A program made the translations under genes and the position numbers. From Cyathus striatus (Eukaryota > Basidiomycota > Agaricomycetes > Agaricales > Nidulariaceae), in the NCBI GenBank assembly GCA_025738555.1, contig JAOVFP010000004.1:3782001-3846000 (forward strand): 64,000 nt of DNA, given 5' to 3'. The notes beneath the pieces are model-generated. The model saw only the letters and a list, made by a program, of their open reading frames with translations. It was not told where the DNA came from and searched no databases. Below are positions 12,686 through 22,992 of the stretch, piece by piece (the stretch's first letter is position 1; each line of letters begins with the position of its first letter).

Positions 12686-14904
12686 TTAAAAACAGGTTAG
12701 GGAGAAATAATCTGTGTACGCACTGTATTGGAAGAAGATGAAGCCCAGCGAAACAGGTTGGTTTTCGACAACAAATATAGGAGGCTTATTTTCGACTTGC
12801 GTAATCCCGATGCAGATACCACCTACAACCGCATCGTGAACAAAAAACACTTAGCAATATAACTGCCGATACGAACCAGGAAGTCTCCAAGGATCCTTCA
12901 ATCTGAGCATTAATGCGAACAACGGGAAGTGGTTCATAAATGCCAACAGCGAGTCCATGCCCGCCTGGAGCAGGAGAGTGCATAGACGCAGCTAAGTGCC
13001 CAGTTACTTACGTGAGGATAGTATTGGAGAGAGCGGCGCGTACCGAGGCAAAAAGAGCATAATAGACTAGTACGGTAGGAAATAAAAAAGCCAAAAGGGT
13101 GAATAGGATGGTTCCAAATAATAGCTGGTCAATATCGTATTCCCAAGAATCGGTACGGTTTCGTAAAACATTATATCTCTTTCCTAACGGCACGTTAGTA
13201 ACCTTCCAGCGCGTTATGGAAGGCGATAGACATACCTCTGAACAAATTCCATAACGACCCTGCCATCAGAAGCATCCTTCGGTACACCATTCTATTCGCA
13301 AAGTAGCATACATAGATATGAGCCGAAACCAATGCAAGAATATCCATGGAAACAGATATTGCCATTGTGGCACCTGCCCAACAAGAAATAATTCCTACGC
13401 CATATACGATAGCTGGCATACAATGCATAATCGCTTGTAAAATGCCTGTGAAATCTTGAATAAACCTGAAGAACAACTGGGTTACATAGATTTAGACTCA
13501 CGCCCCCACGTATTGACCAGGTCAACCAAGGTATGGAGTAGAACCAGCTCAGGTCCGTATTGAGCTTTAAACCTGCAGGCCAAGAATCTAGCCACCCAAG
13601 GACCCATTGCAGCCATACTATAAGGACGTGCTATAAGGTTGTGCATAAGTCAAAGTCATGATGGTGGTAAGATGGACACACCTCTACAGTACGATTTAAC
13701 ATTCTAGCGAAGAATAATTTGTTTTCACATAAGAATGTTCCAAATGCAATACCAATCGTAAGGTCATTTAGAATAAGCCATACAGTGTTAAAGAAACTAT
13801 AGTGGAACTTAGGATAGTGTGAGTGCACTAAAGGATAAATCCACGTACTTCGTGTATCTTGCAGCATAGGTGGGGACATCGGACATACTCCTCTGTCTGA
13901 TATTGTCTACCTCAGATGCGAAAAAATCGGCTTGTTCAGCACGGACATCGATTTGTTGAGCTATCAAGTGCGATTATGACCTCATTATATATTTCACTTC
14001 ACAAAAGAACTCACCTATAGCAGATACATCCTTCAATGTTAACCTCGGCGTTACAGGAACACTACCGACGACTGAAACACCCTGACACAGAATCGACACG
14101 GAGTTCCAAAGCAAAGAAGCAAGTGAGCCGAGGGATAACAGAGCAGATGCGGTCCTTGGAAGTAACTTGGGGTATGTAGCCCTCTGACCCATGTTTTCTA
14201 AAAATTTAGCGGAATTAAACTGCGAGTACTCATTCAGCCTCATCACATGGAGTTGGTCCAGAAATCTCTAACCTGGTTAAGCACGACTTCATTAAGCCCT
14301 CCTGAGCGAGCAGGTCCCTTGAGCAATGTGAAGTCATGGGCAGCTAGCTCAGAGTACGGGGATAGGATAGTACTTTCAATCCTTTTGCCATCCAGAGGTA
14401 TTGGGTCCAGTGAATAAAACCGCAATGTATCGGATGCGTGCCGGTAATAGAAAATCGTAATATATACTTTTCTATAGAATAAACGACTATAAAACACCAT
14501 AAAGATATAAAGGGAAAGACACGCACATATGAGGCCAGAGTTTCAGTTCGGGAGCGCGAACGCCGTTTCTCTTTCTTACCGATTTGTCGAAAGTACAAGT
14601 TCCTAACAGCACAGGTTCTCCTTCACAGGCAATGGATAGTGCTCCAAATTGCAACGAGTTCGAGTTTTTAGTCCTGCTAAAAGCCGCGTTGGCATCCGCT
14701 TCCTGCGCCGACCAATGACATCAATAATCAATAACGAGCCACGACTCGTTGGAAAGACTTTACAGAGTGGACTTCCAGAACGCCTGCGACACATATTGCG
14801 GGTTTTGTCCATCCATAGCAGTACCCTTCTTGAGAGTCGATGTCCGCTGGCCAAAAGACGGTGGGGGTATCCTTGAACGAGGGAGAGATGGTCGTGGTTG
14901 ACAT
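12686..14904 (-). CDS. GPI1: GPI1 / PIG-Q, subunit of the GPI-GlcNAc transferase
   Basis: ER membrane subunit of the complex that adds GlcNAc to phosphatidylinositol, the first step of GPI-anchor synthesis. The start was rebuilt at ATG 14904 (MSTTTISPSFKDTPTVFWP). A 61-nt intron at 14703-14763 joins GVLEVHS to EADANAAFSRT in frame. Later exons give FYYRHASDTLRFYSLDPIPL, several hydrophobic segments, and the family hallmark NVLRNRTDSWEYDIDQLL followed by LFTLLAFLFPTVLVYYALF. The last exons read LAFMNHFPLFALMLRLKDPW and VSLGFIFFQYSAYTDYF, ending at TAA (complement of 12686-12688). The gene has many short introns. Divergent from the Rho gene, with 204 bp between starts. Confidence 0.9.
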
Positions 14905-15108
14905 ATCTCATGAAACGCCCACGTGATATCGTCCCTCAGCTTAAGCGTCATCCGGTCAACCGCCACTTATAGTTGCACCCCATTACTTCCCCTTGACTTC
15001 CCCTCATTTTGTTCCCCCCCACTCCCTTTCAGAACCGCAGACGACGTCGCTTTCGGATGAACTTGAACTACAGAAATTATACCACAACATAGCAAACTTA
15101 TACCACCA
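14905..15108. promoter_or_regulatory. bidirectional promoter between GPI1 and the Rho GTPase gene
   Basis: 204 bp between divergent start codons, including a stretch rich in C and T on the plus strand (14,987-15,030). No TATA box is evident. Confidence 0.55.
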
Positions 15109-15891
15109 ATGGATTCAGCGCCAACTCGAAGGCCGGACCTCAAACGCAAGTTAGTAGTTGTTGGAGACGGTAACTAGCTCCCATTAGGCTCCCTTTGAAC
15201 ACTTCTGACAGTATGTAATAGGTGGTTGCGGCAAGACATGTCTTCTTATTGTTTACGCCGAGAACCGATTCCCCGAGGTAAACTTCTTGCTATCTCTGCC
15301 ACGACGCCAGAGCTTATTATCAGTGAACGAGCATACAGGCATATATCCCCACTGTCTTTGAGAACTATGTAACACAAGTGAATTTCGAAGGAAAAGAAAT
15401 AGAACTAGCGCTTTGGGATACTGCAGGACAAGAGGAATATGATCGGCTACGGCCACTCAGCTATCCAGAAAGTAATGTTATACTCATTGTCTTCTCCGTC
15501 GACTTCCCAACAAGTCTTGCAAATGTTCAGGATAAAGTATGACTTCTATGCTCTTATTATGTATGAGCATCTGTTAATCCTGTCCCAACTTGCTTCACAG
15601 TGGTATCCCGAGGTTGCACATTTCTGTGAGGGGACACCCCTTATTCTGGTAGCCACGAAGACAGATTTGCGACGTGATGAACAAACTCGCCGTATGCTCG
15701 GCGCACAGGGGCAGGCCCCCGTTACTACAGAACAGGGTGGTGTCGTTGCGCGAGAGATTGGAGCGAAATATACTGAATGCTCTGCCAAAACCGGCGTTGG
15801 TGTGCAAGATGTTTTCAATCTCGCGCTGAAGGAGAGTCTGAAAGGTCGTTGGGGGAAGATTGTGAAACAGAAGCGCTGTGTGGTGATATGA
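15109..15891 (+). CDS. Rho-family small GTPase
   Basis: Membrane-attached GTP switch, 201 aa from four exons (introns 15170-15221, 15278-15338, 15537-15600). The G1 loop reads GDGGCGKTC, restored exactly by splicing intron 1. The effector loop is [11 protein letters not shown]3 is [19 protein letters not shown]4 is TKTDL and G5 is ECSAK; the Rho insert lies between them ([16 protein letters not shown]). The tail is basic and ends in the CAAX box CVVI, so prenylation is expected. The second Gly of the P-loop (GDGG rather than the usual GDGA) is a minor difference. It resembles the fungal Rho1/Rho2/Rho4 group, but I cannot assign a subfamily from motifs alone. Confidence 0.92.
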
Positions 15892-16730
15892 ACATGTCTC
15901 GTATGGAGTTAGGTCGGTGCTGGGGAGGTGCGTGCCGTCAAACTCTTCTGCACCGAAGGCAAGGACTTCATACATCGGCTAGTCTTCGTCATCTTCTACC
16001 TTATATCAACCAGCAGCATTGCCTTATTTATGATTGTCATCGCCATTCCACACAAGTGTCGTTGCCAATGTATTTTGTACAATGATCAAGTTCTACTTTC
16101 CACTTCAACTTCGAGGCAGTGATTTGCATGGTTTTATGTCTCTCTGACTCTACCCAGTTATACTTTAACGGGTAGCTTGTCTTGATTGATTCCCTTAGGT
16201 ATCCTTCTCAACGAACAGTCTTATTGCTAAATCCTATGTAGACTGTCACTAGATATCATTTCATTGGATGACTGGCGTTCGACAACTCTGGACCATTCGA
16301 AGCTATTAATAGCACATTACGCTGATCATTGAAGTTATCTTCAAGTTAAGTATCTTCATGGGCCCCCACAAGTATACGTTGCCAATCTAGCTGCCCTGGC
16401 ACTTATACTTTTCAGCTGAATTATGTAGTCTCAAGTGCCACTAGAGTATTTTCTCCTGGTTATCTTGACATATCCCATGGAGATACGTCGGATGACCTTA
16501 GGTGGTGATGCTCTGTGGACATTGGACGTTTGACATTCGTTTACTGATTAGCAAGTCCATATGCCACAGTAAATCTGTTTCTATGTTGCACTGCATGTCT
16601 ATCCATTGGTCCATGACTATATAAACAGACGTTGCAGGAAGGAACTACCCATCTGGACTTTTTTCTTATTCTTTCCTTTATTTCTTGTTTTGTTTTGACT
16701 TCAACCCTCTTGACGAGGCCATTTTCCAGC
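15892..16730. other. intergenic: Rho 3' end and lysozyme promoter
   Basis: About 840 bp without a supportable gene. The distal part holds a CCATTGG motif near 16,602-16,608 and a TATA box at 16618-16625, both belonging to the lysozyme gene. Confidence 0.6.
16618..16625 (+). promoter_or_regulatory. TATA box of the GH24 lysozyme gene
   Basis: TATATAAA 106 bp upstream of the start codon at 16731, with a CCATTGG (reverse CCAAT-like) element about 10 bp further upstream. A strong TATA box fits an inducible, highly expressed secreted product. Confidence 0.6.
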
Positions 16731-18176
16731 ATGAACAAGAAGCTTTCGTTCTTTGTACTTCTTACTGTATGCTTTACTCAAGCTGCACCAGTTGCGTTCA
16801 GGGCTTGCGCTGCAGGGAACACTAGTGGTATGTAAATATGACATGACATTATATATTTACCCTTCCTACACTAATACATATTTTCAGTCGTGTGTAATCG
16901 CGAAGTCCATGTTGAGCGCTATTCGCCATGGACCTCGTCCACTCGGTTTGGTATCAGAGATGATAATGATGGACTGGATGGTGATTTCGATACCGGAGAC
17001 TCTGACTCTTCGAATGAATCCAGCTTCGACGACAGTGACACCGACCTTGATGATAGTGATTCCGGCGATGAAAGCGATTCTAGTGTTGACGATAGTGACA
17101 CTCCCGATGTAGAAGACGGTGATGATTCAGTCGACGACAGTGGCACTGACCTTGACGATGGCAGCTCTGGAGACGACAACTCCGTCGACAACGATTCGGA
17201 GGATAACACTTCCACTGCGGACGAGTCATCGAACATTGATTCATCTGGTGACGACCCCGGCCTTGATGATGATAATGACGACCCTGATCTCGATGGAAAT
17301 GACACTTCTGTTGACGATGATAATAACAGTGTCGACAATTCAGATACCAGTGACCTCAGTGGAACAGACTTGACAGATGCAGGCGTGGACGATAGCAGCA
17401 ATGACACTGCAATTGATGATTCTGCGGACCCTACTGCGACGGATCCTACTTCTGACGATTCTCAAAATGCCAATGGTGATAGCAGCAATGGCACTGCAAC
17501 CGACACTTCTACGGACCCTGCCGTGACTGATTCTACCTCGGGAAATTCTGAAAGTGCTGATACTGCTATACCAACATCAATTGACGCCCCTACAGATTCC
17601 TCAAGTACCGCCGCTCCTACTCAGGCAACTGCCGCAGGGGACAGTGAAAATGAACCCCCCGCATCAGCTTCCAGCTGCGCTGCATCTACTCCAAGCATTA
17701 ACGATGCCACAATTAATCTAATCAAGCAATTCGAAGGCTTCGTCCCTTCCCCTGCGCCAGATCCTATCAATCTCCCTACCGTTGGTTTTGGACACAAATG
17801 TCAAAAGAAGGACTGCACTGAGGTCCCATTTTCCTTCCCGCTATCTCAATCCACTGCTTCTTCACTTCTTCAATCAGACTCCCAAAAATTCACCTCTTGT
17901 CTCAACAATCTAATCGATAACACCGTGACTTTGAATGACAATCAGTTTGGAGCTTTGACGGCGTTTGCATTCAACGTGGGGTGTGGGACCGTTCAAAGCT
18001 CAACACTCTTAAAGCGCTTGAACGCAGGAGATGATCCCAATACAGTAGCTGCACAGGAGTTGCCGAAATTTAATAAAGCAGGGGGAAATGTGTTGGCAGG
18101 ATTGACACGTCGAAGAGCAGCAGAAGTGTCACTTTTTCAGACACCGTCCAGTACTGTAGCTCATCCTCTTTGTTAA
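16731..18176 (+). CDS. secreted phage-type lysozyme (GH24) with a long Asp/Ser-rich spacer
   Basis: Predicted extracellular muramidase cutting bacterial peptidoglycan; 461 aa in two exons (intron 16828-16887). Residues 1-18 form a signal peptide (MNKKLSFFVLLTVCFTQA). Residues about 57-311 are a spacer dominated by Asp, Ser, Asn and Thr in which I find no Lys, Arg or His at all. The C-terminal domain starts near Ser-Cys-Ala-Ala and shows LIKQFEGF, then LPTVGFGHKC. Glu315, Asp324 and Thr330 have the same spacing as the T4 lysozyme catalytic set E11/D20/T26. NDNQFGALTAFAFNVGCG and GLTRRRAAEVSLF are also family blocks. GH24 is a phage/bacterial family found in some fungi, so ancient transfer is likely. 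The function as an antibacterial or bacterial-feeding enzyme is inference. Confidence 0.9.
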
Positions 18177-18270
18177 GTACCGATGCCCTAAGGACATCGA
18201 TTTACGTTTTAATTTGGTTTCAATTTACATTCTTTTTAAACCAGGCAAGATAGTATATTATACCTTCTGG

Positions 18271-20204
18271 TCATACTCTTCTCCATCTGCAAATTGCTTT
18301 CAAGCTTTCACTTTTTGTAGTCAAGTAATGTTCAGGAAGCCAGTCAGGAGCAATCCACTCTTTATTCAAAATATCTGAAGCTACCATTCCTGCAACGGCT
18401 TCCGCGCTTGTTATATGATATGATTAAGGGCGATGACCTATCATACTGCAAAGCATGGGCTTACCAGGCATATGCTCTAGGCATTCCGTGACCAGAGTAT
18501 CCCGCTGCAATGAACTGTCCTTCAAATGGCTTCTTCCTTTTTTGAATGGTAATGTTCGGACTATCCGAGATAGTGCCTTGTAGGACAGGTCCAACCTAAA
18601 TGTAACTCCATTATTGACACCAGAAGGCGGTTTAAAGACAACAGAATGCTTACAAACGGGTCTCTCGTTTTTGTGTACCCCATTATACCAGTCTGTACCC
18701 AACAGAATTAAATTTAAATATCAGAACATAACTATTACTCACCCATTCTATTTCTGCTTCTCTTCCCCTTACGTACTTTTCAGGGAAAAGTCTCGGAAGG
18801 AAATCATTCAAAGCTTTGCTAACATCTTTGTTTATCACTGAGTCATCTGTCGTGTAATACTCAAAATTGGGGGCAGTCACTTCTCGTCCACCTCCGATAA
18901 TCACTAGAGGGTGGGAGTCTTTCTTGTCATCGTTTCGAGTATCAGTTCCATTGATAGGTCTGGGGAACCAATACTCGAAGCCTTCATTACTATCCCAGGA
19001 GGTCGTTCCAAGCTCTGCGAGTGGAACACCGGCACGGACTGCTATAATCTGACCCCGAGTGGGTATAATACCAGAAGGTCCAGACATATGTGGCAACAAG
19101 TAGGAGGCATATGCATTTGTTGCGTGAATAATATAGTCGCATGCGAGCGGGCCTCGCGGTGTGACGACGGACCATTTACGCCCAGATTCCGGCGTAGTTG
19201 GAACGATGTATGTTGCTGGCGTGTGTGTATGCAGCGTAAGGTTGAAATTGGGTGACTTTGATTTAGAAAGTTTATAGAGTTCAGTGACGAATTTAAGAGG
19301 CCAGAGGTTATGAGATGTAAACTTCACTCCGGGATATGGAGCACCGTATCTCTGATGATGTAAAATTGTAAATATGTAGTGTAAAAAATGAAACAACGCT
19401 GTGTACCTCCTCCATTTCATCCTTGGAAATCCATTCAACCTTATGAGCATCGAGATTGACGCCGGCCTGCTTCGCAGCCTTATAATCAGCACGAACGGCA
19501 TCCAATTCTTTATGAGTAAGAAACAATGTTGTGTGCCCCCCTGAGACAAGATCGACATTTGCTTCAAGTCCATGGGCTTTAAGAATTGCAATAATCTCAT
19601 CTGAGGTATGATTCTCTAGCTTGAAAGCTTTCATAGCCTCGCTTACTCCATAGCTTGCGGCTATTGATGTGAAATCAAGAAAGGCCGCAGGGGTGAGATG
19701 ACCACCATTGCGTCCTATGGGTAATAAGTACTGAAGAAAGTCCAAGACGAAGCGAACAAACCTGTGGCTCCGGAGCCTGCCCAGAGTAGACCACCAATGA
19801 ACATATATCGCAAGGGCGACAAAGTAGGACGTACAAAAATCTCGAGCCTCCAATATCACTGCCTGCATTCGCTGTGCGTCGTTCTTCTCGAAATGCTTTG
19901 CAAGATGCCAAGCAGTGCTTACACCCGTTATTCCGCTTCCAATAATACACACATCTGCATCTGGGGTCAGTTCTCCATCACTCCCTTCTCTGGCAAAAGG
20001 ATTAGCTCCAGGGGTGTTAATCCAAAAAGAACGCGTAGGATTAGGAACAGGTAAAGATGCGGAGAGCTGAGATGCAGACAAATTTCCAGGTAGAGACGCG
20101 AAGACAGCTTGGGAGGCGTCATACTGAAGCAGCGGGACAGATAAAACTGACTCTGCCATGAGGATAGCAAGTAAAATGCAATAGCCAGAACGTGTCTTGG
20201 TCAT
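18271..20204 (-). CDS. DAO-family FAD-dependent oxidoreductase with N-terminal signal/anchor
   Basis: Amine or amino-acid oxidase-like flavoprotein. The ATG at 20204 starts a hydrophobic leader (YCILLAILMAESVLSV), suggesting secretion or entry to the ER. The FAD-binding Rossmann motif is DADVCIIGSGITGVSTAWHL. Two short introns frame the tiny exon coding SGAT, giving FCSGATGRNGGHLTP, a DAO-family block. Later come TRGQIIAVRAGVP, HPLVIIGGGRE, and, after two further introns, GIMGYTKTRDPFVGPV and AAGYSGHGMPRAYACAEAVA. The stop is TGA (complement of 18271-18273). It resembles PuuB-like gamma-glutamylputrescine oxidases and fungal FAD oxidoreductases of unknown substrate. The substrate cannot be told from sequence. 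Confidence 0.87.
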
Positions 20205-20730
20205 TTGGCAGCGGGTGGGTAGACTAAGATTAAGTATCTATTCGATAGCAAGCTGCAACGAGGCTGAAGCCTAAGAGCAACTCAACAACTGAGCAACACT
20301 GTAATTTGACTGTAGTAATTACATCAGCCATCCTCATTGCCGCATCCTCAACAATTGTTCGTTGCAGCTCTCCCGCCATACGAATAATGAAGTATAAGAC
20401 TTACCGACCGTCGCCTTCTTCCATACCACAATCTGCCTAGCAACTTTCATTTTACTTTCAACAACTTGTCACTCCGCTTTCACTTGGCTGCTTGGCTTTT
20501 ACTTCGTACAAAGAAAGTAATTATTCAACCAAGGTTATGGATTATTATGGAATATCCTGACATCAGATATATGTAGTGTAAAGATACAATGAATGCTCAA
20601 GCGCTCAAATCAAATCCAATGCGCAAATAAAGGGAACGAAGAGAAAAACGAATGTTGCTAAATATGTAGGAAATGTAGAAAGTATGCTTGTATATGCAAA
20701 GGTATAGACGGGGGAAAGCTTCGAAAATAC
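20205..20730. other. intergenic between FAD oxidoreductase and unknown Pro/Ser-rich gene
   Basis: About 525 bp, AT-rich; promoter of the oxidoreductase on the left and 3' end of the next minus-strand gene on the right. Nothing else seen. Confidence 0.5.
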
Positions 20731-22317
20731 CTAGATCTTTAACTCGGGAGTGGACTCGAATTTCAATGCCGGAGGTCGACGTTGTCCGCTTATGCTTCTT
20801 ACCATGCCGGGTTCCTCGCAAAAGCTGCTGGACGATGAGCTGCGCACGACTGACCTGCTGCGAGGTCCTATTGGTCCTGCTGGAGGTGATCGAATCCCTA
20901 CGCATGGCGCTGAACATTTTCGAGGCACAGATCCAGGGGTTGAAGGACCTGAACATGACGTTGGTGTTGCAGTACGCGTCGGAGGCGGACTGGAGGTATG
21001 CGGTGGCGGCATTTGTAGTACAACCTTCTGTGAAGAGGGAGGAGTTGCAGTTCGCAAAGCTGGCGCATGAGGGGAGGGTGTGTTCCCTGGTACCAAGGGT
21101 AGCCGGCGTACAGGCGTTTCTATCGACACAGTCACTGACTTTGTTGGTGTTCTGAAAGGCAGTGGCGAATCGGAGGGAAGCGCTCTACGTCTTTCCGGTG
21201 TATCGGATCGTGAATTGGAACATGGGGATGGAGATCGGCGATATAATGGCGGTGGAGCAGGGGGCAACGTTGATGTGGGTGGCTTAGGCAATGATGGCAG
21301 GACCATGGGCGTGGGCGCTCTTGACTGCGATAGCCCAGGAGGTGGGATTGGCGATGTTCGTCGGGATGGCGGCTTTACAGTATCTGTAACGCTAGGTGTC
21401 TCATCCTGGGGAATTTCAAGCTTTCCGATTTGGTTCAAATCATGGGGAGAGTGTGCTGTGGGCTTCGGCGAGGGCGAGCCAGGCATAGAAGGAAGCTGGA
21501 TGTTAGGCTTCTGCCCTTTCTTTGGTGCTTGAATCGACTTCCGAATGACCCTCTCCAATTGCGGGGAATCTGGATAGATACCATACCACTCCAAGAAACT
21601 CAGCGTCGTGGAAGCTGAATGTACTGCGACGGGCGATGTTATTGGAGTTACAGGCGTGTCTGCATCTCCGTTGGCTCCTACACTGACAATCAACCTTGCA
21701 GGGGACGTAGATGAGCTAGATGCTTCGGAGTTATTCGATCCTGACGAATGAGGCGGAGAAGGGAATGACGTGAAAAGTGCCCCAGCATCTCTTTCGTCAA
21801 GGATTTTCGCCAGATGTTTTTGGACGTCGTTGCTAAATTCGCCTTTCGTAACAAATAAACTTGTCAAGGATATAGGCTGCTTCATATCCTCTTCTTCCTT
21901 GACTCCTTCCCATTTTGTTCCCCAATTATATGTTGATTCTCTAGGTGTAAGCCGATATTTGTCTTCGAATTGCTTCAGCTCTGGAGTTTGATCGTCATCT
22001 TCCTCTGTATTATTAACGAAGACTTCCTGTGATCCCGCGCTGCGTGCCTGGAACTTTTCTATTTCCTCAGCAAGCCATGCGAGTGGATCGTCTTGACTGC
22101 TCCGCTCCAGTCCGCCAAACCGTATTACATCCTGTCGGAAGATTTCTTCCCCCTCTTCACTGTCTGCGTCATTATCTGTGGTCCATGCCTCAGGGTCATT
22201 GAAGATCCTCTCCGCCAGGGCGCTGCCTGGAATTCCCAACCCACCCACGCTCAGCGGGGTTGGCGAGATAATGGGCGAGTCGAGGACATCAAGGTCAAAA
22301 ACGTCTCTTCTAAACAT
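20731..22317 (-). CDS. unknown Pro/Ser-rich protein, single exon
   Basis: Not recognised. An uninterrupted reading frame of about 530 codons, with the start taken at MFRRDVFDLDVLDSP (22317); an in-frame ATG 27 nt upstream is possible. The N-terminal half is acidic and looks folded (AERIFNDPEAWTTDND, LAWLAEEIEKFQAR, DKYRLTPRESTYNWGTKWEG), with a short hydrophobic/aromatic motif STTLSFLEWYGIYPDSPQLE near the middle. The C-terminal half is disordered, rich in Pro and Ser with many PPP and SPSP stretches that could bind SH3 or WW domains. The absence of introns is unusual among neighbours. The plus-strand open frames over it are shadows. The pattern of folded N-terminus plus disordered tail suggests a cytoplasmic or nuclear regulator, but no function is claimed. 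Confidence 0.75.
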   Translation of the reverse strand: MFRRDVFDLDVLDSPIISPTPLSVGGLGIPGSALAERIFNDPEAWTTDNDADSEEGEEIFRQDVIRFGGLERSSQDDPLAWLAEEIEKFQARSAGSQEVFVNNTEEDDDQTPELKQFEDKYRLTPRESTYNWGTKWEGVKEEEDMKQPISLTSLFVTKGEFSNDVQKHLAKILDERDAGALFTSFPSPPHSSGSNNSEASSSSTSPARLIVSVGANGDADTPVTPITSPVAVHSASTTLSFLEWYGIYPDSPQLERVIRKSIQAPKKGQKPNIQLPSMPGSPSPKPTAHSPHDLNQIGKLEIPQDETPSVTDTVKPPSRRTSPIPPPGLSQSRAPTPMVLPSLPKPPTSTLPPAPPPLYRRSPSPCSNSRSDTPERRRALPSDSPLPFRTPTKSVTVSIETPVRRLPLVPGNTPSPHAPALRTATPPSSQKVVLQMPPPHTSSPPPTRTATPTSCSGPSTPGSVPRKCSAPCVGIRSPPAGPIGPRSRSVVRSSSSSSFCEEPGMVRSISGQRRPPALKFESTPELKI

Positions 22318-22992
22318 TCTTCTTAAGCAAGTTGGCAAGAACAATTGTAGTGGAAGAGCAGTGCCAGACTGTTAATGTAGCCTGTAAAAACGCCGTTGGC
22401 GGTAGTAGACCAGAAAGCAGAGAAATCAGCAGGTGCTTGCAAACACACGAATGTGGTCGGAAAAAAATGAACCACAAATGATGGCCACGCCGTACTTTAT
22501 GGAAAAGAGCGGACCTGATGGTGCATCACTGGACTCCCCCGTTTCCTCGGCCCTGCGATGTCTCCAAGTTAAATGATTTCAAACGCGAAAGTCAGTTGTT
22601 AACCGGGGGGTGGAATTGCAGTGCAAAGTGGACGTTGTTCCCACCTCTGATGGATCTGAAACTAGAGCAGCGCCTCTTGTTCGAGGCGGTCACCATATTC
22701 GGAAAGTAGTTGCACATAAAAGGAAATATCATCAGTGATGCGCCTGCGGGGAGATTGGAACTCATAATCGGGCGCTAGTTTTGTGACTTTGATGCATAGT
22801 AACAGAAATATTGACAACTGCATTCCACCTTACTCCAACGGAGCCGTGTATGTTTCATCTAGATACTTAAACAGGAGCGTTCAAAGGCGCCATAGTGATT
22901 GTTAACAGTAGTATACATAAAAACTGTTGGTACGTGCAGTATCCAGAGGGAATGCTGATATGAACTGTCGTACCAAGATCGGCATCTGAGCA
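22318..22992. other. intergenic upstream of the Pro/Ser-rich gene
   Basis: About 675 bp between the start of one minus-strand gene and the stop of the next. No coding or repeat signal seen. Confidence 0.5.

Noticed and set aside
16919..17407. Minus-strand open frame of 162 codons opposite the lysozyme spacer
   Set aside because: Ser-rich shadow of the Asp/Ser codons; no motif, start or splice support.
20688..21532. Plus-strand open frames of 106-155 codons over the Pro/Ser-rich gene
   Set aside because: Gly/Val-rich shadows of Pro/Ser codons on the minus strand, no continuity.
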